DNA of 64,000 bases, taken from NCBI GenBank assembly GCA_025403435.1, contig CM046348.1:22565899-22629898 (forward strand), read 5' to 3'. Of the stretch, positions 48,740-61,377 are shown one piece after another (position 1 is the first letter of the stretch; each line of letters starts with the position of its first letter). The DNA is from Artocarpus heterophyllus (Eukaryota; Streptophyta; Magnoliopsida; Rosales; Moraceae). Both the position numbers and the translations under genes were made by a program. The notes under the pieces are model-generated. The model was not told the origin of the DNA. It saw nothing but the letters and a program-made list of their open reading frames with translations, and searched no databases.

Positions 48740-49770
48740 TAAAAATTAGATCCTCAACGACATACTGAGCTCTCATTAGATGTAACACCCGAGATTTTTA
48801 ATGCATTAAAAATGCATTAAATTAAAGATTATATTAAGACAAAGTACAGTTTAAAGAAAAATACTGTATAATAAGATGAAAAATTATACAGTATTGAAGC
48901 AATGCAGTATAAGAATTAAATTGTGTGGACCATAATTTCTTTTTATACTTTTATAAAAGAAAAGAAATAAAAAAAAGAGGAAAAAATCAGAAAATATCAC
49001 AAAACTCGACGCTCTCTCTCTCTACATTTTCTCTCTCTCCTCAAATCCCGTCTGAGATTTCGGCATCCGTTTTCGACACCTCTCGCGCCAATGGAAAGCT
49101 CTCGACGAGCTGAGTCCAACGAGGTGCCGTGCTGCCCAAAAAGCCGCCGTAAGAGGCCACACGCGCCGCCCAAAATGGCGGCGAAACCCATTTCTTTCTG
49201 ACGAGATATCTTCGTCGTCCGACGTCCGATCGACGTGATTCTTGTTCCTACACGACCACCGTGATGAGAGGAACAAAACCCACCCTTGGTGGCAGCTCAA
49301 CAACGGCCGGATTGCTCCGCTCGCCTATCGCTGTCGTGCGCCGCAGCCCCCACGGTGGAACTCCGCCTTGTCGGAGGAGGTGGCCGACACCACCCCTCCC
49401 AATGAGTTCAGAGGATCAAGGGGAGTAAAACCCTCGATCAATTGCACGGAAGGAGCCCGTTTCGCGGGAGAACGGCCAACGCCGCCGTCAACCGTCGCGG
49501 GAGCCTCGGTTTTTGCTCTTCCCAGCCACGTTTCTTCAAATTGGATAAGGGGAAATGCTCATAGGAGGAAGGGTAGCAAAACCCCTCATCCAATTTCAGG
49601 TTTCCATCGCCGGAAAGCCATTATCGAAGCCTCCATTTTTGCCATCATTGTCGAGCTCCGACCCACTATGTTAGAGGTGGGATTAGGTGAAATTGACACC
49701 GCCATTGGACTCAGAAGGGTCGATTTAGGGGGGGTAGGCCCGAGCCTAGCTGTCAACGGACCCCGATTGA

Positions 49771-49837
49771 CGGCGGTCAACGGCGGTCAAAGTCGGTCAA
49801 CGGACGGTCAACGTCGGTCAACGGCCGGTCAACGACG
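49771..49837. repeat. Decameric ggtcaacg tandem repeat inside the solo LTR
   Basis: The core ggtcaa recurs six times at about 10-base spacing (49775, 49785, 49795, 49806, 49816, 49827), mixed as cggcggtcaa, agtcggtcaa and cggccggtcaa. Confidence 0.85.
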
Positions 49838-51589
49838 ACTTTGGATTTTGTGATCCGGACCTCCGATCGAAGATCCGAGACCGCCTCCCGACTCGTTTCG
49901 ACGCTCTAAACGCAATGGTGACCTCCGTTCGAGCAAATTCCACTCCGATGAAAATCGTCTGGTACCGACTGTACGCGGATCGAGGCGATTCAAACAGCAG
50001 TATCGGAGTCCAGAATGACGTTTTTAAGAATGTATGATATCCAAGAAGCATTCTTAGCCATTCATGGTTGCTCGAAGAGCACTGCAGAAGATGCTTCACA
50101 TACTGTAGATGCAGCGAGATACAACTGGATCTGCTTAGCTTGGAGTTCAAGTAAGTAGGAATCTCGCCTACAGTATGAACTGTTTTAGATGCTTTCATAG
50201 AAATTTATGAAGTGCATGATCAGTGATTGTTATATTATTTTATGTGAGAATGAGTTTTATAACGTTATAAGGTGACGAAAAACCTGTTAAGGGTAAAATC
50301 GTCATTATCAAGGAAACGGCTAGAACAGAGTCGAACACTCTGATTTAGCATAACGTTATTAGACAAAAAATGTTCCGTAATACGTTAAGTAACGTAACGG
50401 TCATGTGAGACGGGAGATTTAATAAGAGATGTTTAAATAAACGAGAGGTAAACCGATGGGTTACAAGGCTAATTGAAGGAAAGATAAACTGATGGTTTAT
50501 AAGGTTGAGTAAAGAGAACGGTAGACCGATAGTATACCAAGTTATAAATAGGGAAAGAATGATTAATGTTTACGTTTTATTATCAATCGAGTGGATTGAT
50601 AATAAAGAAAGTTAACTAATAAGTCGGCGGTCGTTTGATCAGGACGCAGAGGCCGACTAATGGAAGGAAAAGGAACGGAATAGAGAACGCTAGAGCATAG
50701 TTCGGGTAAGTTTTAAATCTCACCTACAGCATGAAATAAATGATTTTTAAATGCTTATTTATATAATTTGCAAATGAGTTTGCAATTATTATGCAAGTTT
50801 CTTTTAAAATATGTTTGCATTTATTATGCAAAAAGTTTTAAAGTTTAAGAAAAAGATTTGCAATGAATTTGTAATCGTTATGTTAAAGGTTTATTGGCAT
50901 ATTGATATGCATAACGTTTTTAAAAAGTTTAAGTTGTGATTTTCAAAGTATTGAAAGTATGTTTTGCATTATGACAATGCAAAATATTTTATAGTTTAAG
51001 TTATAAGCTTTATGATGCATTTGTATGCAATGAGTTGCCATTGTGGTGCAATAAATTCCAGAATACAAGTTATGACTTACAAAATGTATTTGCATTTTAT
51101 GATGTATTTATTATGCAATATGTCACATTTGTAATGTAACTGGTTTTATAGTACAAGCTATGAATTGCAAGTGTATTGCATATGATGTGATTGCATTTGA
51201 ATGCTCACTAAAGTTAATAAGAAGGTAACATAAAGATAAAAAAAGAAAGTGTCGTACCAGCCTCTTTGTTATGAGGTAATGAAAGTAAAATTAAAGTTTG
51301 ACCTCCTAAAGGTGAGGTACAAGACCTCAATGTTTGATGGTCTCAAGTCTTCCACAAGGGAAGCATCATGTTTATGATCTTATGATTAATGAGTTGGTAC
51401 GAACACTAAAAAAAGTAAGGAAAATGAATGTTATAAGATAAAAGAAAGTTAAGGAACAAGAATAAAGGTTGAGAAAGAAAGGAATATTTAAGTTTATAGA
51501 ACGTTCATAAAATGCTCATAATTGAAGTTAATAATTGAGCATAAATGGAGTCATGCATTCTGATGTTACTTGAATGCTTTTTTATGAAA

Positions 51590-51950
51590 TGTTTATATGT
51601 TATGTTTATGGAAAACATTCTGAAAAATGTTTACGATAAATGTTTATGAAGAACGTTTTCATGTTTTCAAGAAACGGTTTATGAACGACGTTTTAAGATA
51701 AACGTTCAAGAAATGTTTTACGAAAAACGTTTATGCAAAACGTTTCAGAAATGTTCTATGAAAAACGTTTATGAAAAATGTTTTTAGAAATGTTTAAGGA
51801 AAACGTTTATGAAAAATATTTTCAGAAATGTTCTATGAAAAACGTTTTTAAAAATGTTTAAGGAAAACATTTATGAAAAATATTTCATAAATGTTTATGG
51901 AAAACGTTCATGAAGAATGTTTCAAGAGAAAGGTTTTCATGAGAAAAGTT
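51590..51950. repeat. Degenerate short tandem array inside the solo LTR
   Basis: Variants of aaaacgtttatgaaaaatgttt and agaaatgttctatgaaaaacg alternate for about 350 bases in units of roughly 20-40 bases. It looks like an expanded LTR repeat, with no coding sense. Confidence 0.8.
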
Positions 51951-52508
51951 TTTAAAGCATGTTTAAATGCTTTGTGAGAATATGTTTGAACTTGCTGAGC
52001 GAAAGCTCATTAAAAGTTTTTCATGCTGTAGGTAATTTATGGGTGACCAATAGGACCCGCTAGAAGAGCTGGGTGCTGCGGAGGACAGATGCGAAGATTT
52101 GGGTATGGATACCATCATTGTTTGCTTCCGCTATGCAAAGAAAAGGTTCTCTATTGTTTAATGTAGTGTTTGCGAAGTTTTAAGAAAATCAGAGTTTGGA
52201 GAAATGTATTCAAAGTTTTAAGTTACAGTTTACAAACTGTTTTATGTAATTATAAAGTAAAGTTTAAAGCTATGATTTAATAAATGTTTCTTATTAAGTT
52301 TTAAGAAACGTTTTGAAATGATTTTAAGGGCAAGTGTTGAGCGATATCTCAACTTGAATGCGACAGAGGTCGCATCAGTATTAAAGAACGTTTAAGAAAA
52401 AAAAAATTTATTACAGTATTTTCTTACTAAGCAAGTAAAATTACTGTTTATGAAACGATGTTTATGAAAATAAAATAACTGTCTGAAAAGACGGGTCGTC
52501 ACATTAGA

Positions 52509-55500
52509 GCTGTAACATTATTCAAAGGGTGGCTCTATTGCCACACGCCCATACCCCAATTTACTTTCCAGCACCTCTTTTAAAACCGCACTGCATTTAA
52601 AATTTGAAATTTAATTACTGTTTGTAAACTTTCTTTTCTTTTCTTTTCCCACAAAAGAAAAATCAATCCCCACACGCTATTTACCTTTACCACATTCTGC
52701 AAACCTAGAAAGTAATATGTTCATATATCTAACTAATGGTTGTTTGATTTGTCATCGATTTATCATCATTTTTTGACTAATCATAAGTATCTTCATCCAT
52801 TACTAGTTTACCATCATTCTCCCACATGTTTGAACCGTAAGAATTACAAAGCATTACAAATAAAAAATAATAATAAAGAACTGATCTTGGGTATCTTTTG
52901 GTGGAAATCATTTTTTTTTTTTTTGTGGAAAAGTTTTTAGATTCAACCTTATTACTGCTTTAGCGTGTGTGTCGTTTTTCCAGAGACCTTGCAGTGGGAT
53001 TAGTTTCTATCTTTTTTCTTTTATTAATGCTTGATAATTATTAAAAAAATAAATATTTAAATATTTTTTACCTACGTTATTCTCTTTCGATTTATTTTAC
53101 AAATATTAAAAAAACAAGAAAAGAGGAAGGAATTGTGTGTTTAAGAAGCGCTAGAGAAATTTTTACATCATTTTTGCACTTAATTGTAATTTTACTTGAG
53201 CCTCTTTTGAAAATAATATAAAATATTAAAAAACAACGTGTGAGAAAAGTAGAAAAAGGGGTGGCAATAGACTCCTCCTTTTTCAAATTAAAAGGAATGT
53301 TCCAAGTCATTTTTTAGAAACAACATTCTTGTTTTTTTCCAACAAACAACATCCAAATTTTAGTCCTCAGAAGATGCATATCTCTCTTTTCTTCTAGTCG
53401 ATAATTTGGGTTTCTCATACATATCAAAAAATTCAAATTATCATAATTCAAATATACAAACCAAATAGGGCCCTTGTTTCATCAAGTAAAGGATATTAGG
53501 ATGGTAAATTTGTAGGCAAAAACGACATATGGTCTTTTGACTTGTGATTGCAAAACTTTGGTATGCAAACTACCTGTTGTTTAGTTTGCAAACTTTAACG
53601 GAAGATGATATGTCGTGTTACTTTTAAATGACAGCAAATAAAAAAGTACGAACAACAAGCCGTTTGCACATACAATGGCAAAAAACTAGGGATAGGAAAA
53701 GGGAGATTTTGAAAACTGGCTTTAAGAAAAAGCCTTGTTGGCAAAATGACTCTTTTTTTTTGTAGTTTTTTTGCATCAAAAAACAAAGCTTTTTGGGCAT
53801 GAAAACTGCTTCCCACCCCAAACGCACGCAGCAGGGGGTGATATTCAAGGCTAAGGGCATGATAAGAACAAAATCTTATTTTCAAGTTAGACTCGGAATA
53901 GGATGGGGATAGGAAAGCACTTCACAGCCCACCTCCATCCTAATAAGAATATTATTTATATGTGTAAATACATTTACTATTATTTTTAATATTGATTTGT
54001 CCTCAAAGTGTGTGTGTGTATATATATATATATTGAAATTTAGTTTGTTTTGTTAAACTACTGAATTTCGATTGAATTTAACTTGAATTTCAATTTAATT
54101 AAAATTTTCATCAATAATAAATATAAGAATTTAGAGGTAAATGGCCCTCTTGTTGAGTTTTTTTAAGGAAATGGCTGAAATTTTTTAAAATTAGAAAAAT
54201 ATCCTCTCTTTTTTTTTTTTCAAATGGTTGATCAATGATGTACTGGTGTTACTCAATGCTGTACTGATTTATAGTTCATCATCAATTAACTTGGTGGTTT
54301 ATCATTGACTAAATCGGTTGTTTATACATGATTAATCAGTATTAGTTAGTGTGCAACGAATTTTACTCAACAATTTACCGATTTATCAATAATAAACCAA
54401 TTTATTAGTGACAATCTATAGTTAATTAGTAATTCAGTGATGTACTGATGTCATTTAATGATATATTGTTGCAAAAAAAAAGAATTTTTCTAATTTTTAA
54501 AAAGTTCGATCATTCTATTAACTTCTAAAAGTTTAGACATTTATTTAAAATGTGGCCAAATATAATAGTGAGGACGGTCATAGAAAAGGCTCCTCAAATG
54601 GAAATTCCGCGTCTCCTTACCCACCTATCTTTAGCATGTACGGGCAGGGATAGAGGTGGTTTTGGAGAAGGGAGATTGGGGATGGGGACCAAAAAAAACA
54701 TTTTTCAATCTCCTCCCACCTCATTGCCATCCTACAAAAAATTTTAGATCTTAAGCAACATGTCGCTCTCTTGTGAGTCAAGGGCCACAACACCACATAA
54801 AAACGACATACAAGATTGCATGGCCTTTTTCAAAAAAATGAAAATGTAAAATTAGAAGCAAAATGTCTATGAAAGTATGAATTAAAAAAAAAATGAGATT
54901 TTGAACTTTACACTTTATAGTGTAGTCAAATGTGACATGTCGTTCGCATTAACAAACAACAGAAGGTTTTATGGGAGCAATATGTCCTTCACACTAGAAC
55001 AACGTTTCAAATTTTACTTCAAAAACGGAAGCGAAGTTTATTACCAACTAAAATCGAGTTAAAGTTAACCATATGTCGTGTTTTGTTCTTAAGAGACAAC
55101 ATCTTAGAGGAGAACTTGATGTTGTTTTTGTGTTAACCGCAATTGAGAATCAAGATTAGTCTACACTGTAAAACGATGGTTATTTTTCTGGGTAATGTGT
55201 TTTATGGAAAACTACACATCATTTTTAGCCTAAAAGAAGGGATAATGTTGTTGCAATCCTAAGATAACGTGAGCAAAATTTCTTGTACTTGAAGTAAAAG
55301 AACGAACGACATATGTGAAACTTCGAAACGGCAATAAAAATAAAAAGGCAAAAACGACACTCAACGTATTTATTTTTTCCATTTTATTTTCTATTGAGGG
55401 TAATTACTTACATAGTTTCAACTTTTTTTTTTTCAATTAGTCTCAATTTATATTCTTATTTTTAAAAAATAGAATGGTACTATTTATGTTTAGAAAACAT

Positions 55501-56701
55501 ATTTCAATTTCATCATCGCACATTCTAAAAGAAAAAAAAAAGATAAAATCTTCTGTAAATAATATTTACAAAACATTTAAATCTATAAAAAAATCATAAT
55601 ATATACATATATAATTTTTTTTTGAACTTGGGATGGGAATATTCAAACTTTTTCACTATAAACTAAAGTCAGATGTAATTTTACTATTAGTTTGTTTTCA
55701 GAAAGCAGATTTGTCGTTGATAATAACTTACAAAACATTTAAATATATAAAAAAGGGGCCTTAAAAGTTCTCATTTATGAGAACTATTTTTGTAACTGTT
55801 GGATTTAATCCAATTGTTATTAACAAAATTAACTCCATTTAATAACAATGGGTATTTTTTAGACAATCAAAATTGAAATTAAAATTAAAAAACCTAATGA
55901 TTAAAAAAATAAAAGAAAAATAAAATAAAAAAAACAACGGCAACCATAGTCGTAGCCCTTGGAGGCATCATGATCAACGATGATGGCCAGGGGTTGGAGA
56001 GGAGAGCGATGAACTCAATGACAGAATGCAAGCTAGATGGACTCGCGGCACCCCATCTGCGGAGAACAGGCCAGATTCCACCTAAACAACGCGATATGGG
56101 TTGCCAAGGGCAATCCCCACCCATCAACACTCGAGAAATAGTGTTGCTAGTGAACCTTTTCATATAATCTTTTTATCACTTTTTTTTAGTTTTTGGGTTT
56201 TTTATAAAAAAAAAAAAATTAATGTGTTTGAACTCATTGAGCCACTGGTTAGCTCATTTGTTTTTATGAACTCAAAAAAAAAGTCACATAGCATTTCTCA
56301 TAAAAAAAAATCATAATATATATAATTTGTTTAAAAGAAAGCAGATTTGCCGTTGACAATAATTTAAGAAAGACAATTTTTTAAAAACATCATCTAAATA
56401 TTATCGTCCGATTTTTTTCTTATTTTTTGCCTAAAAATATGTGTGACCAGTGATGGGTGAAATGGTAGGTTATTTATAAAATTTATTTTCTTGTTTTAAA
56501 AACTAACAAAAAAAAAATACACACTGAAACTAGGAACAACTTATCTTTTTTTTTTTTTTTTCTTTGGAGGATAGCTTATGTGATTTTTAACCCTTTGCCA
56601 TACATATATGCTCTCTCGGAAGGCAATCAAAGCTTCCCTCCCCCACTGGGTAGCCTGGCAAGCAAGTCTCCCTCCCTAAGAAAGCAAGAAAGCGAGCAGC
56701 C
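52509..56701. other. Intergenic region between the solo LTR and PUX5, no gene seen
   Basis: This is AT-rich DNA with no supported gene. About 54220-54470 is a low-complexity stretch of gatgtactg and accaatttatt words. A GC-richer block at 55930-56165 has open frames on both strands (for example 55970-56167) and could be a captured gene fragment, but I recognise nothing. See also 53516-55364. Confidence 0.4.
53516..55364. mobile_element. Possible decayed DNA transposon with dispersed acgacat/atgtcgt motifs
   Basis: The block ggcaaaaacgaca occurs near both limits (about 53516 and 55351). In between, acgacat or its complement atgtcgt recurs at about 53521, 53610, 54768, 54803, 54939, 55073 and 55306. 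Such clusters resemble subterminal repeats of CACTA-type elements. The two end blocks are in direct orientation and I found no inverted ends or target duplication, so the call is weak. Confidence 0.25.
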
Positions 56702-58910
56702 ATGGAAACGGAGTCCCAAGAATCCAAGCCCCAGCGCGATGCCCTAATCTCCTCCTTCTGCGAGATCGCCTCTTCCTCCAAAGAAGAAGCCCTCTTCTTC
56801 CTCGAGAGCCATAATTGGGACCTCGACGCCGCCGTTTCCACCTTCCTCGACGACAACACCGCCGCCGCATCAGCGTCCGCCTTCGACGCCACCGCCGCCG
56901 TTGCTGCAGTAGCGCCAGAGATCCCCGCGTCCCGCTCTCCGTCGCCTTCGGACTCTCCGGACTACTCCCCCTCGCGGTCTCCGTCGCGGTCCCGCTCTCC
57001 CTCGCCCTCCCCGTCTCGCCGGCACTACGACCTCCGATCGAGGGGCAAGAAGGCCACCACGAGGCCCTCCGGGAGCCGCCAACAGCGCGTCGTACGTACG
57101 CTTGCTGATCTGAACCGGCCTGCCGATGATGGCTCCTCTGGCGACTCGGACGAGCCCCAGGAGTACTACACTGGCGGCGAGAAAAGGTACCCCGTAATTG
57201 TGTTTGTTTTCTGAGAATCCGTAGGAAAATCAATTGCTGAATTGTCATTTTGTTCTCTTGGAAGTGCATTTCGTTTCCAGTGACTAAATTAGTGTGCTTT
57301 GCTTTTGCACTAAAGACATCAAAAACCTGACTTTGCGTTATCTAAAATTGGGTGAAAATTTACATTTCTTTGGCACTAAAAAAAGAAAGAATCTTTGCAT
57401 TACTTAACTATTTCGAGTATGTCAAAATCGTGTTGGGCTTTATAATGTTCCTTTTATTAATTGGTAATGGAATTTAAATTTTCATTAGGATTTTAGAACT
57501 AAAGATTGTATCTTTAAATGCTGCTTGATGCTGCAGTGGAATGCTTGTTCAAGATCCTAAAAGAGGTCATGATGTGGATGAGATTTTCAATCAAGCGGAG
57601 CAGTCCGCTGCTCTGCAAGGAACTTCCGAGCAGCTTCGGCCCTCAAGCTCAAAAAGCTTCACCGGAAAAGCGAGATTGCTCTCGGGGGAGACCGTGTCTT
57701 CTGCCCCTCCGCCGCCTGAAGCTGTACGTCACATAATTACTTTTTGGACGAATGGATTCACTGTCGATGATGGTCCACTGCGCCGATTCGATGATCCCCA
57801 AAATGCCCTCTTCTTGGAGGTAATTGTGAATGCAAATCTGTTTAACTTTAAAGTGGTTGGTTTTGGCAGTATCTTATGCCACAAAAAGCTGTGTTTGAGT
57901 GTGTTTTCTTGAGTCTATGGAGTCTGCGTACTATCTTTGAAATAATTTGTTTAAAGGTAAGGTAATCTTTGTTATCACCTGACGTGAAAGCTTAACTTTT
58001 CTTTGAATTGTTCAACCGGACATTGTATACTGATTAAAGCAACAAAGTGTGATTCCTGCCGATGAGGAATACAATCGTTATCCCTACTTATTCTGGTCCC
58101 TCGTGCTAATCCTATCTAATAGTTTTCCTCTTTTTATGCATTAAATGATTGCTCTTGTTGGGACATGAAATCTTTTTTTCTTAATAAAATCAATTAAGCC
58201 ATGTTGGCATGTTGGATATGTGTGTTCCATTTTCTTCTTCTTCTTGTTGGGAAGATATTCTATCTTCAGTTTTGTGGATTTCATAAAATAGCAAAATACT
58301 TCTTGTCAACAATGAAGGGAAATATCTGATTGCAGAGCATCAAGAACTCTCAATGTCCACCAGAGCTTGCACTGGCTAACATCAGGACTGCGGTGCATGT
58401 CGAGATGATCAGGCGGCAACAAGACTACACTGTTTGTCCCCGTATCTGACTTAGTTCTTGTGGATTTGTTTTTTCATATTTTAAATTGCTTGTTAATTTC
58501 TATGTTCGCTTGCCATTTTGCAGGAACCAGTGAAGCAGAAGAATGCTTTTCAGGGAGTTGGACGGACTCTTGGTAGCAGTAGCAGTGCCTCATCTGCTGC
58601 ACCTGAGACAAATGCCGTTGCTACTTCCCTGACCTTTGCACCATTACCATCGATGGGTTTGGTTGTAGATGACTCATTGCCATCGACCTCTCTTCAACTT
58701 AGGTTGGCAGATGGTACTCGCATGGTTTCTCGTTTTAACCACCACCATACAATCAGAGATATCCGCTCTTTCATTGATGCGTCGAGGCCTGGTGGGTCGA
58801 GAAGTTACCAACTACTGACAATGGGGTTTCCTCCCAAACAGCTGACTGATCTGGACCAGACCATAGAGCAGGCTGGGATAGCTAATTCAGTTGTCATCCA
58901 AAGGCTTTAG
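56702..58910 (+). CDS. PUX5: Plant UBX domain protein, PUX5-like (UBA-SEP-UBX, p47 family)
   Basis: Exons are 56702-57186, 57537-57819, 58336-58431 and 58524-58910; introns are GT..AG and the frame gives 416 aa. The protein is a cofactor of the AAA ATPase CDC48/p97, bringing ubiquitinated cargo in membrane fusion or degradation. Order: UBA-like region at about 10-50 ([20 protein letters not shown]), a Ser/Pro/Arg linker at about 75-115, the conserved [15 protein letters not shown] joined across exons 1 and 2, a SEP domain at about 225-290 ([16 protein letters not shown]), QGVGRTLG, and a C-terminal UBX domain from about 335 ([33 protein letters not shown]). The N-terminal UBA separates it from PUX4, which lacks it. 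Exon 1 is far richer in GC than the rest and starts with ATG in good context (gccATGG). Confidence 0.95.
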
Positions 58911-59369
58911 GAGGTTTGCATGTGGTACTCGAATTTCTAGCAATCACATTTAAAATGCATACTCTATGCTAAACACAGTTCCACTTTCCTTCCTATTTAT
59001 CTACGTCATACACAAGGTGTTCTGCATTCTAATTTCCTTTTGATGGATTTCTATCATACATAAGGTTCTCTTGGTCTTTGTTGGCTCGCTTTTCTTCTTC
59101 CTACTCATTAAATACTTCATTCATTGTGGAAAATTGCTCATCTTCAACGCCAACGAAGGGTGTTGCTGCTGTCGCCTTCCTTTCATAGTAAAAAATCGTT
59201 CACAGAATTTTTTTTCTTTGGTCGAATGCTATTGCTAGTATAATGATTAAAAAAAGAACGTACATGCATACATACATACATATATATATATGTTGTGTAT
59301 GTTGACGTCTATGGTTAGACTACTTGACCTTCGCCTTGTAACAATTGTTTTACTTAGCTGTCACACTTC
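58911..59369. other. PUX5 3' UTR and flank, no gene seen
   Basis: The first few hundred bases are probably the 3' UTR. A short ACATA/TATA microsatellite is at about 59265-59291. Confidence 0.4.
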
Positions 59370-59372
59370 TAA

Positions 59373-59481
59373 GGGAGTGTTTGGCTAAGAGTGGTTCAGT
59401 AAAAAGAAAAAAAAGTTGCTACAGTGTAAAGTTTTCACATGCTATAGTAAAAATGGTTCCTACCACTAGCTAAACACCCTA
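59373..59481. mobile_element. PIF/Harbinger-type MITE, copy E (109 bp, internally shortened)
   Basis: TAA flanks it at 59370-59372 and 59482-59484. It starts gggagtgtttgg and ends ctaaacacccta. The core reads ttgctacagtgtaaagttttcacatgctatagta. It lacks about 60 bases of the centre present in the other copies. Confidence 0.75.
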
Positions 59482-60401
59482 TAAATGTCCTGATGAGAAT
59501 AGAGCCCCATCAGACCTAATGGCTGGCCCCATTGTGTCTGCATCGGGCAAACTACGATTTTTATACATACTGTGATCCATGTCTGCTCATGATATGAGCT
59601 TGACATGAATTTTCTACTGCAGTACATTAACCTGATCTAGTTTACATGACTAAAGGGAGTCATAACCGCCTTCTTTTTCAATAATGAGCTCACAAAGTGC
59701 TTTCAAATCCACAAGTGCAAAGTGGCGATGAATTGAATTATTGAAGCCCTTTAAAACCTCAAAAATAATAGTCTGCTTGTGGTGGGAAGTTTCTGTTGGA
59801 GAGCATAATTTATGCCAATATAAACTTGTCGTTTCCTTCTCTATTCTTCCCAGTGCGACCGGTATGGGTGCACCACGAGGAGCTAGTTAAATTACCCTTG
59901 TGAAGTATGTTCAAGTGGTGAAGTTTCCAACTGTTATTTATTTCAGCATTATACATGCAGAAATCCAAAGCCTCTCATCCATTGAAAAAGAAAAATTAAA
60001 ACATCACTTGACAATTCATTGCACTCAAAGTCAAAAGAGTTAGCTTAATATGTGTAACAAACAGGCCTACAGTATCAATAGTTGCTCCAAAATGCATGAT
60101 CATGCATGAATACATGAATGAAAAATGTGCATATCTGATGCAAGAATACATGATCGCTAAACTTGTCTTGTGTAATCCCTGTTGAAGCATATACTCGGGT
60201 TTGGTGCAGGAGAGACAATTTCAAAGCAGACTCCATATTCATTAGATAGAGAAGATCAACAAGATTTCCTGATCTACTACCAAACTTATTCTAATTTAAT
60301 AAGCATTCTTGATATTAAATATGTAGTCGAAGCTCCCTGTCTTAAGCGCTAGATTTTGAGTCTCGTGCTCTAATTTTTGAATTGCTAAACTACGTAATAG
60401 C

Positions 60402-61377
60402 GATCAATGCCTTGACTAACAATTAACTATGGGAGAATCTCACACCCGAGTATTAGGGTTCTGTTCGTTTTCTTTAGTGCGCCGCCGCCTTGGGCCAGAG
60501 ACCATCGCCTCCCCTTGGCTGGCTTTGGTCCTCCAGCCTAGGAGATGGTGCTCATGGCCTCACGACAACTCTCCGGTGACGTCTCGTCCTTATATTGTGA
60601 GGTTTTTGAGGCGGCTTCGTCAGCTTTGAAGGACGGCGCCGCTGTCGCTGTTTATGAACTACAGGGGTGGCGGCTTCGATGGGGTGCTGCTTGCATCGGC
60701 AGATTTAGAATCGTCCCCGGCATGACGTGATTCTTTTGGGTGGCTGTATCTGTGGAGGGGCTTTCGCTCTGGCGGTGCAGGGTGCATTGGCGGAGGTGGC
60801 GGCTGTTGTTGTTCATGGCCCTCCTGATTTGGCAGCTCTCGCTTCCTTTCGTGGTGCTTCCGTTTCCTTGTTGCGAGTTTCGGTGCTTAGGTGGTTTCGT
60901 GGTTTCGCCTGCCGACTTAAAGTTTTGTGGGGGTGGTTGAGTCTGTTGGTGGTTTTGGTTCGCCTCCAACATTGTGTGATTCTTCCTGGGTGGTGAGGGT
61001 TTTTGCCTCAGTGGTGCGGCGTCGACTCCTTAGGTGTATTGTGCTTGGTCGTGGCATCTGTTCCAGCAACATGTAATTTCCCTCGCGGGTGGTTTGCCTA
61101 TTACAGATCTTTCACGGTTTGCAAAAATTGTTGAGATATTTAATAGTTGTGTTCATCTATGCCCATCTAGCTTTATCGTCCTAGTATTATTGAAATAATT
61201 AGAGATGGTCTCTCTATCTTTCGATCTAGATTTGTGTGTTTTGTGGGCTTCTGTACTCGGCTTCCGGTCGTTGTTGAGGGTCTTGCCCTGTTTTGTAGAG
61301 ACTGTGATATGGTTTGTAATCTCTTTTGGTTGAATGAAATCCTTTTCCTTTGATAAACAAAAAAGAAAAGAAACAAC
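60402..61377 (+). mobile_element. Non-LTR retroposon-like insertion (976 bp) with 14-bp target duplication
   Basis: The duplication aactacgtaatagc flanks it perfectly at 60388-60401 and 61378-61391. The right end is A-rich (gataaacaaaaaagaaaagaaac) and is preceded by gaatgaaatccttttccttt, wording that I associate with 3' ends of plant LINE/SINE elements. These are marks of target-primed reverse transcription. The GC-rich body has several open frames (60429-60996) but no reverse transcriptase, so it is a truncated LINE, a long SINE-like element or a reverse-transcribed RNA of unknown source. Confidence 0.75.

Larger units (their letters stand above)
48781..52503. mobile_element. Solo LTR (3723 bp) with 5-bp target duplication
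   Basis: The element starts TGTAACACCCG and ends GACGGGTCGTCACA. The duplication ttaga is perfect (48776-48780 and 52504-52508). A GC-rich part (49060-49990) carries an open frame at 49242-49853 whose peptide resembles no protein I know; it is probably a by-product of composition. No gag, pol or second LTR is present. This is the longest of the three solo LTRs and probably a Ty3/gypsy remnant. Confidence 0.8.

Noticed and set aside
49242..49853. 203-aa open frame within the 3.7-kb solo LTR
   Set aside because: It lies inside a delimited LTR in a GC-rich, repeat-bearing section, and the peptide shows no domain. Frames on the other strand (49022-49303) are equally open.
55970..56167. 65-aa frame MINDDGQGLERRAMN
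   Set aside because: It is GC-richer than its flank, but with no recognised domain and an equally open opposite strand I could not call it a gene.
56676..57269. 197-aa Arg-rich frame on the minus strand
   Set aside because: It is the shadow of the GC-rich Ser/Pro/Arg-coding exon 1 of the PUX5-like gene.
60429..60996. Several overlapping frames of 60-106 aa on both strands
   Set aside because: They lie inside the retroposon-like insertion, overlap in several frames and show no domain.
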